This document shows positions 35,957-46,330 of a stretch of 64,000 nucleotides of DNA, piece by piece. The notes beneath the pieces are model-generated. The model saw only the letters and a program-made list of their open reading frames with translations. It did not search any database and was not told where the DNA came from. A program made the translations under genes and the position numbers. The DNA is taken from positions 128,989,375 to 129,053,374 of the forward strand of contig NC_133332.1 of the NCBI RefSeq assembly GCF_042186555.1. Direction: 5' to 3'. The DNA is from Aquarana catesbeiana (lineage: Eukaryota; Chordata; Amphibia; Anura; Ranidae). Each line of letters starts with the position of its first letter. The stretch's first letter is position 1.

Positions 35957-36605
35957 CACTAATACGATTGATGTGACGATGACTACACTACCACACATTT
36001 CTTTAACCTGGACAATCATTGCCCCCTGCATCTTCCCCTCCGCTATTGATGACTTCCATTACCCCAAAACTCAAGTTGACACTCCCAAAATCAATATCCT
36101 CTGCTGCCAACGATCACGACTACACGCACACTAATGTTCCCCCAACTCGTCCCCTAAGATTCCCTTTTGCAACCCCCTATCCATACTTATTTTCACCCAG
36201 ACTAAACTCTAAAAACAAGATTTACCGAGTGAACCTCATAACCAGATAATTCATACCCCTATCCACACCCCCACCTTCATTCACCTTATATTCACCAACA
36301 TCCCTAATGATATGAATAGATAGTGCTCTAGGACTTAATGACAATATCTCTAATGTATAGACTCATTCAAACCTTATAGAATATTTCACCTAAATATATG
36401 TCCTAACAATACAGTTTATATATAACAATTCACCTTTCTCTCTCACGAGATTAGCGGCTGCGTCCGCAAATGTATATTGTACTGTATCCAACTTATCCCT
36501 GTGCGATACTTCTCCTTTCTGTACTTTTCCCTGTTACTCCTGTTAAAAACCAATAAAAATTATTTCACAAAAAAAAAAAAAAAAAAAAAAAGAATGTTGG
36601 TTTTG

Positions 36606-37785
36606 AGGTGTGGGATCTGACACCTGGACCCAGCACATACCTTCCACTTGTTGATGTAACATCCCCTGACACAAGTCACACAGAGGGCCAAAGAGACCCA
36701 AAATTGGAAGAAACTATTCATGAGCCTCTTGTTTGTGTCATGTGTTTTTAAGAATCGCAAAGCCAAAATTTAAAGATGCCCACAAATGGTGCTAAAATAT
36801 TCTTATTTCCGTCATGATCCCATGCCTAAAATGTATGTCTTTCCCTACATCTAGTTTGCTAAAGCCACAAAACACACAGTAGGTTAACATGTGCTAGTTC
36901 CCATCATGGGGTATCAATGGACGAGTTTTGGGTGTGTAACCCCTTCCTCTTACCTATTGTAGTTATGAGGAAGGGGTTGCACCCCCAAAAAGCAACCATT
37001 TATACCCTGTGATGGGAGATAGCACATGTTGACACACTGTGTGTTTTTGGGAATTAGAAACTAACCTGTTTGTACCTACACACATTTCAGGCAGGGGATC
37101 ATAAGGGACATTTAACAGTTATGCCTCTATGTGGACATGGCTTCAAATTTTGGCATTTAGAGGGGTGGGATCACCACCATCTGAGGAAGGCAACATCAAC
37201 ACAGTCTTGTGATACTAATGTCTCATATGGCCTTCACTTTACCAAACTCGAACTTTGTAAGTTCATGAGTTGGGGATGTGTATCTTATGTTTTCAAACAC
37301 GCCTGTTTAGCCCCAAAAAAGGCAAAATAATGGCAAACATACATGTTTATACACCAAGGTGTTGGTTTGTTATAAAACCTTAAAACACACATGTGAATGT
37401 GCTTTGAGTAAAATGTTTTTTACTAAACAATGTGTGGCTTGTTATTTCAGTGCTCAATACCAGTGTATTTGTTAAGTTGGTATAGTTACAGTGACAATAT
37501 GCTCTAAAATGTGCCAAAGAAATTAAAGGAGTTGAAAAAGCATAATGTTTTCGAACTTCATGCATTAGATACATTAAGAACAAAAATATTGTGTGTAGCA
37601 GACACACAGCACAACATAATAGTTAGCTGAAGAAGAGATTATCACCTCATGTAGCAAATAAGGTACCTTTGCACTATTGTCTAAAATAGACAAAAAAGGC
37701 CATTTGATAACCTATTATACAGATAAGAAACACATACAACAGTAGTTCAAATGAAATAGTATTTTATGATAAAATAAAATTAGGA
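36606..37785. other. Non-coding DNA with one hairpin
   Basis: The first 145 bp stay open in one frame that continues across the L1-D target site (see findings). A long inverted repeat lies at 36869-37046. Nothing else recognisable was found before the Harbinger remnant. Confidence 0.5.
36869..37046. repeat. Inverted repeat with arms of about 85 bp
   Basis: AACACACAGT...TAACATGTGCTA and AACCCCTTCCTC on the left pair with GAGGAAGGGGTT and TAGCACATGTTGACACACTGTGTG on the right; TCCCATCATGGGGTAT pairs with ATACCCTGTGATGGGA. The loop is only about 17 nt. It is probably a MITE. Confidence 0.75.
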
Positions 37786-37789
37786 TTAT

Positions 37790-38515
37790 GGATCAGCTAC
37801 ATTTTGCTGCCAAGCCACTGCCCCTCTACCCACAAAATATTCCATATATTTTTGGCGGATGTCTCGGGCATTTTGGGAGGGCAACCCAGCACGGGCAGGT
37901 TCGAGAGACATCATGTTGGTTGTCCACCGACGGGCAAGCTGCAGCATCTTCAGCTGGGCCTGACACTGCAGGGTTAACATCAGCTGGCAGTGAGGAAAGG
38001 TAGTTGCTAGCGTTCCTCCATAAAAAATTGTGTGGGATGCAACAGCACAAAACAACATAGTTTATTTTATATTGAGCCAGGTTAATGGGGTTAAAAAGAG
38101 CCTGAAGTGACTTGAGAGGATGCCAAAGGCGTTTCCAACCACCTTTATGGCACGAGAGAGCTTGTAGTTGAAGATTCTCTGCTGTGGGGTGAGGTTCCTC
38201 ATAGGAAAGGGCTTCATAACATGTTCCCCCAGAGCAAAGGCCTCATCTGCCAGAAAAAATCTGGAGCCGTTGGTAGAACTCCGTCTGCATTATGACACCT
38301 CCATCCGAGTTGTGGCCATTCTTCTCAACACCAACAAAAAGGAACTCATACGTTGCAGAAACAACAGCTAGCAGTACTATGCTGCAAAAGCCCTTATAAT
38401 TGTAGCAATATGAGCCCAAGTTGGGTGGTGGGACAATCCTCACATTTCCCATTAATAGCACCACCACAGTTGGGAAAATCCCACTGCTGCTGAAACTGGC
38501 CTGCAACATCCTGGA
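37790..38515 (-). pseudogene. PIF-Harbinger transposase remnant
   Basis: From high to low coordinates: FQDVAGQFQQQWDFPN near 38510 (another frame), then NYKGFCSIVLLAVVSATYEF and NSDGGVIMQTEFYQRL in one frame, then LCSGGTCYEAL-like text, and near 37830-38050 CCCIPHNFLWRNASNYL. These match the order of blocks in DDE_4 nucleases of PIF/Harbinger elements. Several frame breaks and a missing N-terminus make it inactive. Terminal repeats were not found. Confidence 0.75.
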
Positions 38516-39079
38516 AGGAAACTGGAGTCAAAAAAGAAAGAAGAAATGACTACTTCTGCACATAACATTGCAAGCAGATTGGACAAAAACATTCTTGGCC
38601 AACATAAGTATAGAACTGAAATGAGTATTTAAAGACAAAAGTGTAAGGTCAACTTATCAGATTTGTCACCCCCATTTGAAAAAAGTTATGGTGTGGGGGA
38701 GGTAATGGGTAGATGTTTTGTACAGGTAACTCTCTCCACTCTCTCCACTTCCATGAGAGCTAAATGCATAAATAATGTGTGATACTTTGGCCAGCCCCTC
38801 CTTACTTACACTATTGGCAGCCCAGTGGAGAGGTAAGAAGTGTCATAATCTAAAAATACGGATACACACTGTCCAAATTGAAGCACATTTTGCCATTCAT
38901 AAATTACCTATCAAGATAATATGAGCCAAAAACTTTCTACGTTACAATTTGGAGGTAATCAGACAGGCCCTTGCACTTCATGCTTTGATGAATTTATCCA
39001 GAAATATGACCACAAAAGAGGTATGGTGTGTATGGGTTTTGCAAAGTCAGCAGATAAAGTATTGGTATCGGTTGACTTA
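38516..39079. other. Unassigned interval
   Basis: Lies between the Harbinger remnant and the gag-like fragment. No coding motif seen. The last part may be diverged sequence of either element. Confidence 0.4.
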
Positions 39080-39712
39080 GCATTTGGGGGGGGTCCAAAT
39101 GAGTTTGTGCCCCAAAAAATTCCAGTGCCCGGTGCACTTCTGAGACATTCAGTAGCTCTTCTCTGAAATCCATTATTTCATCCAACCGCCACTCAAAATC
39201 ACTCCTAAAGTTAGGGTCAGCTTCACATACAACAGTCCCAGGCCGCCGTAGCCAAAGCCTGCCATTGAGCTGTTATCCGCTGTCCAAGGGCATGCTTTGG
39301 ATACATGCCACCAGAGGGCTCTGTAGCTCTCATTCAGCCACATCTCTGCCCAGACCAGCTGCTTAATTCTGCTGTCTGTTCCTTGTGCGTTTTTTCTCCC
39401 AAAAACAGCACCCGCAATCCGTACTGTGACCAGTACCTTTCCTGGATGGAGGGGAGAACTTTTCCCTGGTGGTGTTGCTCACGGGCTAGCGTTTCCTTCC
39501 AGAGTTTGCAGCACATAGAATCATACCAAACCAGCAGGACCTGCTCTGATACTGGTCCTCTGTGCTGTATCTGCATCTCTTGCAACCTCCTTCCGAATTC
39601 CTCTTCCATGGCGGCTGGTATCTGTAGCTCTCATCTCCTGCTATCTGAACGTTGGATCCAGATGGAGGTTCGGATGTCCCAGACTGCTGGAAGCATCCCA
39701 CCACTGCCACGA
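39080..39712 (-). pseudogene. Gag-like fragment of an LTR retrotransposon, minus strand
   Basis: The minus strand reads MEEEFGRRLQEMQIQHRG (start near 39609) and VSEQVLLVWYDSMCCKLWKE, nearly identical to the gag-like frame at 60264-60680. Sequence similarity continues through the part equivalent to 60760. A degenerate primer-binding site (TGGCAGTGGTGGGATG on the minus strand) lies upstream at 39694-39711. It is a truncated second copy of the element at 59464-61906, with frame breaks and no pol. Confidence 0.8.
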
Positions 39713-40019
39713 ATGTAACTACTGTACTCATTTGGTTGCTGAACATGGACTGATGTATTTGAGATGACACACAAATATATACTGCAGGCTGACAATACAA
39801 ACTGTAACCAGAAACCTAATTAACTTGAGCTAGTTTACTAATCATTTACCCATACTTGGTGACTTTCAGGGCAGCCTTGCCGTCCCCTAACTCACAACTT
39901 ACAATACACATACAAAAAAAGCCTGGTGCTCAAGGCACAGCATAACCCCTCAGGATTTTGAGGACAGACCAGGAGAGTAAAAAAAAAAAAAAAGGGTTCA
40001 CTTTGGAGGTTTCAACGGT

Positions 40020-41273
40020 TCCCACTACCTTTGGGTACATGCGCCAACCTGTACCTGGGGGAGTGGGAAAGATTATTGTTTGTGGCTGCTGAGGCAGCTA
40101 GCTATACTGGGCATGTGGTAGCATGGTATCGCTACATAGACAATGTCATTCTGATATGGGACGGCCCAACTACACTTTTGTTGAAATTTTTGGAATATAT
40201 GAAAAATGCCTATCTAAAAATGCCTTCAATCTCCAATTAAAATGACTTACAATTTGCCCAGGATTTATTTTTTGGATCTGACCATCACAAAGGACAGTGA
40301 TGGTTCTTTCCAAAGTGAACTCTTTATAAAACCCACGGCGAGAAATACGATTTTGGCAGCGTCCAGTTTTCACCCTGAACCGTTATTGGCATCTATCCAT
40401 TTTGCCCAATATATCAGGGCTAGGCGCAACTGTTCTAGCCATGCCCTCTTTGACCAAGAGGCCGCCATACTGAGACAAAGACTACGTGCCAGAGGATACT
40501 CTAACAGCATCCTCAAAAAGGCATATAAGAAGGCCAGGGATAAATGCAGGAGGGACCTTCTTTTCTCTAAAAAAAACAATTAGTGAATCTCCTCCCACAC
40601 GTGTCATCACTAGATACTGCCAACAACATCGACAAATTAGAGACATATTAAAAAAGTACTGGCACCTACTAAGCATGGATGCCACTTTTTGTATCTATAC
40701 AACCCCTCATTACTTATCGAAGAGCCCCCTTTTTACGAGACAAACTGGTCCATAGCGAATTCAAGGACAATATACGTGATCACAGGAAACTAAGAGGCAC
40801 ATTTAGATGTGGTAATTGCAATATACTGCCAATACATGGACATAAATAAATCTGTAGTGTTACCCAATGGAGAGTCATTCAGATCCAAACACTTTGTAAA
40901 CTGTTGCACCGTGGGGGTGGTTTACCTAATGCAGTGCGAATGCAGTTGCTTTTACGTAGGCAAAATTAAACTACCCTTCTGGCAATAAATTTACCGCCAC
41001 ATTGTAAGTATCAACAAAAAGGATCCTGATCTCCCCATCGGTCGACACTGCCGTATAGTGCACGCTGATTGCCCTCCTAAAGTGCGTTTTTTGGACTTAG
41101 ACCACATTCCCATCAGCCCCAGAGGTGGTGACTCTAACAAAGCACTCCTACAGAGCGAACAAAGGTGGATATTCCACCTCAATGCCACTGCACCTCCAGG
41201 CCTCAATGAGGCCTTTAATTTCAAGCCCTTTTTAGAGGGCTTTCGATCAGGGGTCTGTGAATTAGACCTTTAA
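40020..41273 (+). pseudogene. PLE-1 RT/GIY-YIG polyprotein, broken
   Basis: NLYLGEWERLLFVAAEAA and YRYIDNVILIWDG (40031-40160) are the end of a Penelope RT, but the catalytic YIDD reads YIDN at 40133-40144. In another frame IYFLDLTITKDSDGSFQSEL follows (40242-40583). The GIY-YIG block VVYLMQCECSCFYVGKIK is near 40920-40980, and the C-terminus HADCPPKVRFLDLDHIPISP...ALLQSEQRWIFHLN ends at 41273. At least three frame breaks. Inactive. Confidence 0.85.
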
Positions 41274-42321
41274 TTAATTAAAAAAAACATTCTCAGTAGG
41301 TGGCTCTTTGTATATTTTAATTTTTTAATTTTTCATGTGCTTCATCATACCAGTACAGTTCTATCTACATTTGTGTCCATTATATGTATAAATTAGATTT
41401 TTCACATGTTTGCCATCATTTCTGTATCTGATTAAACCATGCATAGCATAGTGCTGTATCTTTTGTGCATTAATTGCTGTTTTTGTTGTTTTAAAGGTCT
41501 TGCCTGTACCATACGGTGATGTACTATCATACTGACTCTCAAGCCTGGGCTGATCACTCCTTACCACTAGGTGGTGCACTCTCTTCTTCCTTATGATTTA
41601 TTCCTGATTTTCACCTTGCATGTTTTCATACATGCCCTCTATTTTTTCCATTGGTTCTTTACTGTGTGGCGATTTGTTCTCTCATTGATTGCCTGGTGCA
41701 TGGGAGACTTCCGATCCCCGCCTGCCTGGCGGTGGCTCGGGGTCCCTTTGCCCTTTGGAGCTCAGCCTTTGGGCTGCGCTCCTTAATATTTGTGTTCCAG
41801 TTTGGAGTGCAGAGGGGTGGGCCATATGCGCGCTGGTGGCGGGATGATGCGGGATGTGGTTCCGCCCCCACTTGTGGCCGGGCCCGCGGCACTCTGCCAG
41901 GGAGCCCTGAGGCAGATGGTTGCAGCCATCTCTGGCACAACACTCTGCCTCATCGACCACAGCTGAGTCAGGCACTGAGTGCAGCCCGTACTCAGCTGTT
42001 TGCAGTAGCCTCACTGGCTATTTAAACTTCCGGCCAGCAGCGGCACTCACATTGCTGGTGCTTGCTGCTGGGACCCACCGATTTGTGCACACTCCCTTAC
42101 ATGGTGAGCTTTGACTTTGATTACCCTTACACTGTGTAGATATTACTAATCTCTGACTCAAATCATTACGCCAGGCATTCACCATTACCCTTTGTCTTTT
42201 TGTCTCTAGGTAGACAGGAAGCCATAGGTTGAATTTTTCTATCTGCTGGCCGACCTTATGCTGAAGGGAGTAGTTACTCCAATCAGCGGGAGTTCTTGCA
42301 GTTACTGTGGGTTTTCCCGGC

Positions 42322-42624
42322 TCTTACCTTCCATAACTTTGGCTCTATACATCAGCCACACATCCTTAGTTTTGCACCGTAAGGCAGCAACTGTGCAGGC
42401 TTTATGCATACTTCTCCCCCCTCTGTGTTCAGTGGCGAACAGCCCGGGCATGTGAGTATATTCTTACCTCCCATACCTTTGGCTCTTACCTCCCATACCT
42501 TTGGCTCTATACATCAGCCACACATCCTTAGTTTCGTACCACAAGGCAGCAACTGTGCAGGCTTTATCCATACTTCTCCCCCCTCTGCGTTCAGTGGCAA
42601 ACAGCCAAGGCATGTGAGTATATT
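42322..42624 (+). repeat. Tandem duplication in the PLE-1 3' region
   Basis: Two copies of about 140-165 bp, each beginning TCTTACCTYCCATAMCTTTGG and ending GGCATGTGAGTATATTCTT, follow one another. A short extra copy of the first 22 bp separates them. Only a few substitutions differ between copies. Confidence 0.9.
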
Positions 42625-43042
42625 CTTCCTTTGCCATGTTTACTGTGTATATGGTTATCCAATCTCTGTTTAAAAACAATCTCAATTTGATTGTATCACT
42701 GTATCATTGTATTAATGCTTAAATATGTTTACATTATAGAACATGTATGCTATAGATGACATAGAGCCTATGAAGAAGGACATGTCAGGCACTATTTTTT
42801 AAGAGGGTAGCTACTGCTATGTTTGCAATTCTGTACCTACATTGATTTTAATGTTTCTCCTATTAAATTACTTTTTCAATAAAATAAAGGAACTTTTTAA
42901 ATACTCTCCTGGTCTGTCCTCAAAATCCTGAGGGGTTATGCTGTGCCTTGAGCACCAGGCTTTTTTTTTGTCCATTGGATTGGCCAGACCAGGCCATATA
43001 TGCACTGCCATTCTACAAATTTTAATTATTACAATACACATA

Positions 43043-43399
43043 AGTATAAACACATCCCCAATAGTTTGCTAGGAGACAATGGCGTGTTAATGAGCACAAT
43101 AAACTATTGGGTTCAAGACCTGGGCTTTCCAGGTTTCATTAATCAGCATTCCTTTCACATACATTTGTCCACTGAGTCTCAAGCTGGCAGAGACCATCAT
43201 GGCCTCCTTAATAATGTCCTTTTGCATTACATAACAGAATATCTTCCTAAATGCTTTTAGCTCCCTCAAATGCCAAGGCCCATAGTCGGTAGGCAAGAGG
43301 CTATCTTTAAGTCCCCTCCAAAAGCTTTTGTCTCAGGTGAGTCTGTCACATATATATATATGCAAGAGACTGTATATATATATTAATACATCGCCTAAA
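43043..43399. other. Unassigned interval with an AT microsatellite
   Basis: A minus-strand frame at 43087-43296 (MPTDYGPWHLRELKAF...) looks protein-like in composition but I do not recognise it. An (AT)n stretch lies near 43350-43390. Confidence 0.35.
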
Positions 43400-43659
43400 G
43401 TGTGGGGATGTGGACTTAGTCCCCCTGAGCCATGATTAGCCAAAGGCACCCTGCCTTAGGCCAGTTATGGCTCTTTTAGCAGAATGCGGGTCAGGTCCAT
43501 GCTTTGGCCAATCATCATTCAGCAATGCACTGTGAGCTCACGTTCCGCGGCGCTCAAATTTGCCGCCAACGCCCCATAATGTTCGCTCTTTAGCGAACGG
43601 GTGAACACCCGATGTTCAAGTCGAACTTATGTTCGACTCTAACATCAAGCTCATCCCTA
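43400..43659. mobile_element. Right end of a hAT-like foldback
   Basis: Ends GTCGAAC...CATCAAGCTCATCCCTA at 43659, the inverse of the TAGGGATGAGC start shared by the copies at 27584, 54787 and 62649. The left half is missing, so no TSD can be tested. Confidence 0.7.
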
Positions 43660-43773
43660 GTGCTGACTCTCATGTCTGTTATCAAATGCACTTGCTCACA
43701 TATTCTTTAGGGAAATATGGCTTTAGTTACCTCATCCACACTATATTTTCTTTTTAAAGAGAACCTATCAATA

Positions 43774-44536
43774 TAGAGATAAAAAGCAAGAAGGGCCAAT
43801 CTAAGTGCAGTATCAGAAAAGACTTTAATAAAATTATAAAAATAACAGCCAAATGGCTACTCACAGGGGCAAGGTGAAATACAGGCAAAAAAGGACATGT
43901 AGCTGGCCCAGGGACGTCATCTCAGATGTTAACGGATGTTCACGGTGTAGGCTCCAGACTGTGTTGTCACGGCGCTGGGAAGAGAGTGGAGAGGCGGTCA
44001 GCAATGTGGAATGTCTCCGCTGATGGGTGCTGGATTAGGAGGAGGATGGTAAAGCCCGGGTGTCAGCAAGGTGAGCTGGCATCCAGTCAGACACTGAAGG
44101 CCAGGACCGGAAGCAGGAAACAGGAACCAGATGGAAACCAGCGTGAGGCGCACCATACACCAGGAACAAGGAAGCGGAGGTGACATATGGACGTGTCAGA
44201 TGACGCGTTTCAATGCTTCCGCATTTTCTTCAGATCTGCCCTTTATATAGAGTCTCTGGAGTCCGTCGCTAAGCGATGGTGTCAACAGGAGGGAGGAATA
44301 GTAGGAAGAGCAAGCGGTGATACAAAATATGAGAGATGAAATTGGTACACTAAGCAAGAAAGTAATAGGAATAAATTTGAATATAAAAATAAATATGATG
44401 AAAATTAAGAAAAAATAATGAGTATGTGATGTGTATGTAAAAGATGAAAATAAGAATGAAGAAAGAATAATAATGATAATTAGGAAAAACATAAAACTAT
44501 AATAATAAAAAATATAGTGAGAAATAATGAAAAATA
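43774..44536 (-). repeat. Left inverted arm of PLE-2
   Basis: Read on the minus strand it parallels 48369-49173, from the TTTTTATCTCTA end inward through the hammerhead and the AT-rich segment. It differs by scattered substitutions and by lacking about 20 bp upstream of the hammerhead. It is broken at AATAATGAAAAATAA and resumes at 46294-46328. Confidence 0.93.
44190..44242 (-). ncRNA. Hammerhead ribozyme motif, PLE-2 left arm
   Basis: On the minus strand the core CTGAAGA (44227-44233; the N7 position is free in CUGANGA) is followed by stem II AATGC-GGAA-GCATT, the conserved GAAA (44208-44211), a very short stem III in ACGCGU, then C, the likely cleavage site. Stem I forms between CAGAT before the core and ATCTG after the cleavage position. 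Hammerheads in PLE terminal repeats are known. The tiny stem III suggests action as a dimer. Confidence 0.8.
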
Positions 44537-46293
44537 ATAATGAAAAATATAAAAATAAGTGTGGCGCTAAAAGGTGTCCTTTATTGGGCAAAGCCAAACA
44601 GAATGATGTCTGGAGGGCAATATGCACAACAAAGAGTATTAATGAAAATAGGTCCTATAGGAACTGTTAGTTGACACTAACAGAAACAGGTAAATAGTCC
44701 GAACCGAAAGGTATATGGATAGGATATATAAGTGAATCTTATATAAAGTATTGTGGCCCCTGAGGTGAAACAGTAGACAAAACAATACATGTGCATATGT
44801 TCAAAAAAGAAAACAATATAAGAAGAACCACAAAAAATAAGGGGGAGTGGTTCTATACATAAGAAAAAATGTGAGAGTTTTGCACGTCACAAAAGTGTTT
44901 GGCACACAGAAAATTAATTATGTGAAAAGAAAAAACTATAGTGCAACGGAAGGTCCATCCAGAACTCATATATAAATAAAACTAGTGACTCAAAGTCTGA
45001 ATGATATAATCAAGGACGATCAACGGCCGCCAAGATCTATGATGGGGGACCAATGGATCCAAGAATGGTATCCGTAAGATACGGTAATGAACATCTGTGT
45101 GTAAGGTGTAGGCATATATACCCTTACCGGAGATGGTGGACTCCCAGTCAGCGACTTGGGAGTCAGACGGGCTTGTATTGGAGCAGGAGGGGGTAGCTCC
45201 TGGTTCCCAGCAGCTGGAGATGATGGAGGAATGGCAGCACTCACCAACTCGATCACTCTGATCTCACCAACCTATCGCATCCAAGATGTCAGTGGTAGGT
45301 GCTTGTTGTAGATCCAACTTCATAGGCAGGATGACAATCCTCAAAGTTAAAGGGAAAAAAACGAAGGCTTCCCCATAGTGTAAAATGGCTAAGAACCAGC
45401 TTTTATTAAAACAGAATAATAATAAAAACACTCTGGCTCTTCAAAAAAACGAACAAAGGAAATAGCGCTAAAATTCAAATGGTGGCAAGACAGGCATAAC
45501 AAACCCTACGCGTTTCGTCCTATGGGACTTCGACTGGTTCCCATCATCTCCAGCTGCTGGGAACCAGGAGCTACCCCCTCCTGCTCCAATACAAGCCCAT
45601 CTGACTCCCAAGTCGCTGACTGGGAGTCCACCATCTCCGGTAAGGGTATATATGCCTACACCTTACACACAGATGTTCATTACCGTATCTTACGGATACC
45701 ATTCTTGGATCCATTGGTCCCCCATCATAGATCTTGGTGGCCGTTGATCGTCCTTGATTATATCATTCGGACTTTGAGTCACTAGTTTTATTTATATATG
45801 AGTTCTGGATGGACCTTCCGTTGCACTATAGTTTTTTCTTTTCACATAATTAATTTTCTGTGTGCCAAACACTTTTGTGACGTGCAAAACTCTCACATTT
45901 TTTCTTATGTATAGAACCACTCCCCCTTATTTTTTGTGGTTCTTCTTATATTGTTTTCTTTTTTGAACATATGCACATGTATTGTTTTGTCTACTGTTTC
46001 ACCTCAGGGGCCACTATACTTTATATAAGATTCACTTATATATCCTATCCATATACCTTTCGGTTCGGACTATTTACCTGTTTCTGTTAGTGTCAACTAA
46101 CAGTTCCTATAGGACCTATTTTCATTAATACTCTTTGTTGTGCATATTGCCCTCCAGACATCATTCTGTTTGTCTTTGCCCAATAAAGGACACCTTTTAA
46201 CGCCACACTTATTTTTATATCTCCCTACAATTTTGTCTGATTGTGGTGTTGGCTGCTTTGCCTTCTGGTTGGCGCATTATTATTTTTGATTTT
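44537..46293. mobile_element. Palindromic PLE-like insertion in the PLE-2 left arm
   Basis: Two arms of exactly the same length (678 bp; 44549-45226 and 45541-46218), near-perfect inverse copies, surround a 314-bp spacer. The insertion is flanked by AATAATGAAAAATAA on both sides (about 44522-44536 and 46294-46308). Removing it and one flank copy restores the pairing of the PLE-2 arm with 48369-49173. It has no ORF. The ACGCGTTTCGTCC block at the spacer edge relates it to the PLE terminal repeats. Confidence 0.88.
45497..45540 (-). ncRNA. Degenerate hammerhead-like motif in the palindrome spacer
   Basis: The minus strand reads CAGTCGA, then GTCC-CATA-GGAC, then GAAACGCGTAGGG. Stem II and GAAA are perfect, but the CUGANGA core has two changes, so self-cleavage is unlikely. 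Only one copy exists because it lies in the spacer, not the arms. Confidence 0.55.
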
Positions 46294-46330
46294 AATAATG
46301 AAAAATAATTATGAAGAATAATTATGCACA

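Larger units (their letters stand above)
28670..36590 (+). mobile_element. L1-D: full-length L1-like LINE, both ORFs open
   Basis: Flanked by a perfect 15-bp TSD, AGAATGTTGGTTTTG (28655-28669 and 36591-36605). It starts GGGGGCGTGGTTTGCC, carries ORF1 and ORF2 without any internal stop or frameshift, and ends CCAATAAAAATTATTTCAC plus a 23-nt poly(A). At 7.9 kb it is longer than mammalian L1, because the space between ORFs is 2.2 kb. A perfect TSD, long poly(A) and open frames all indicate a young insertion. Same family as L1-A. Confidence 0.95.
39913..43028 (+). mobile_element. PLE-1: Penelope-like element, 5' truncated
   Basis: Flanked by a perfect 14-bp TSD, TTACAATACACATA (39899-39912 and 43029-43042). 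At its 5' end lies a 66-bp segment (39914-39979) that is the inverse of a segment near the 3' end (42903-42968). Between them are a broken RT, a GIY-YIG endonuclease remnant and a long 3' UTR. Such inverted terminal segments are known for Penelope-like elements. Confidence 0.88.

Noticed and set aside
42770..42810. Hammerhead in PLE-1 (CTATGAAGAAGGACATGTC)
   Set aside because: Position resembles that in PLE-2, but the CUGANGA core and GAAA are not present.
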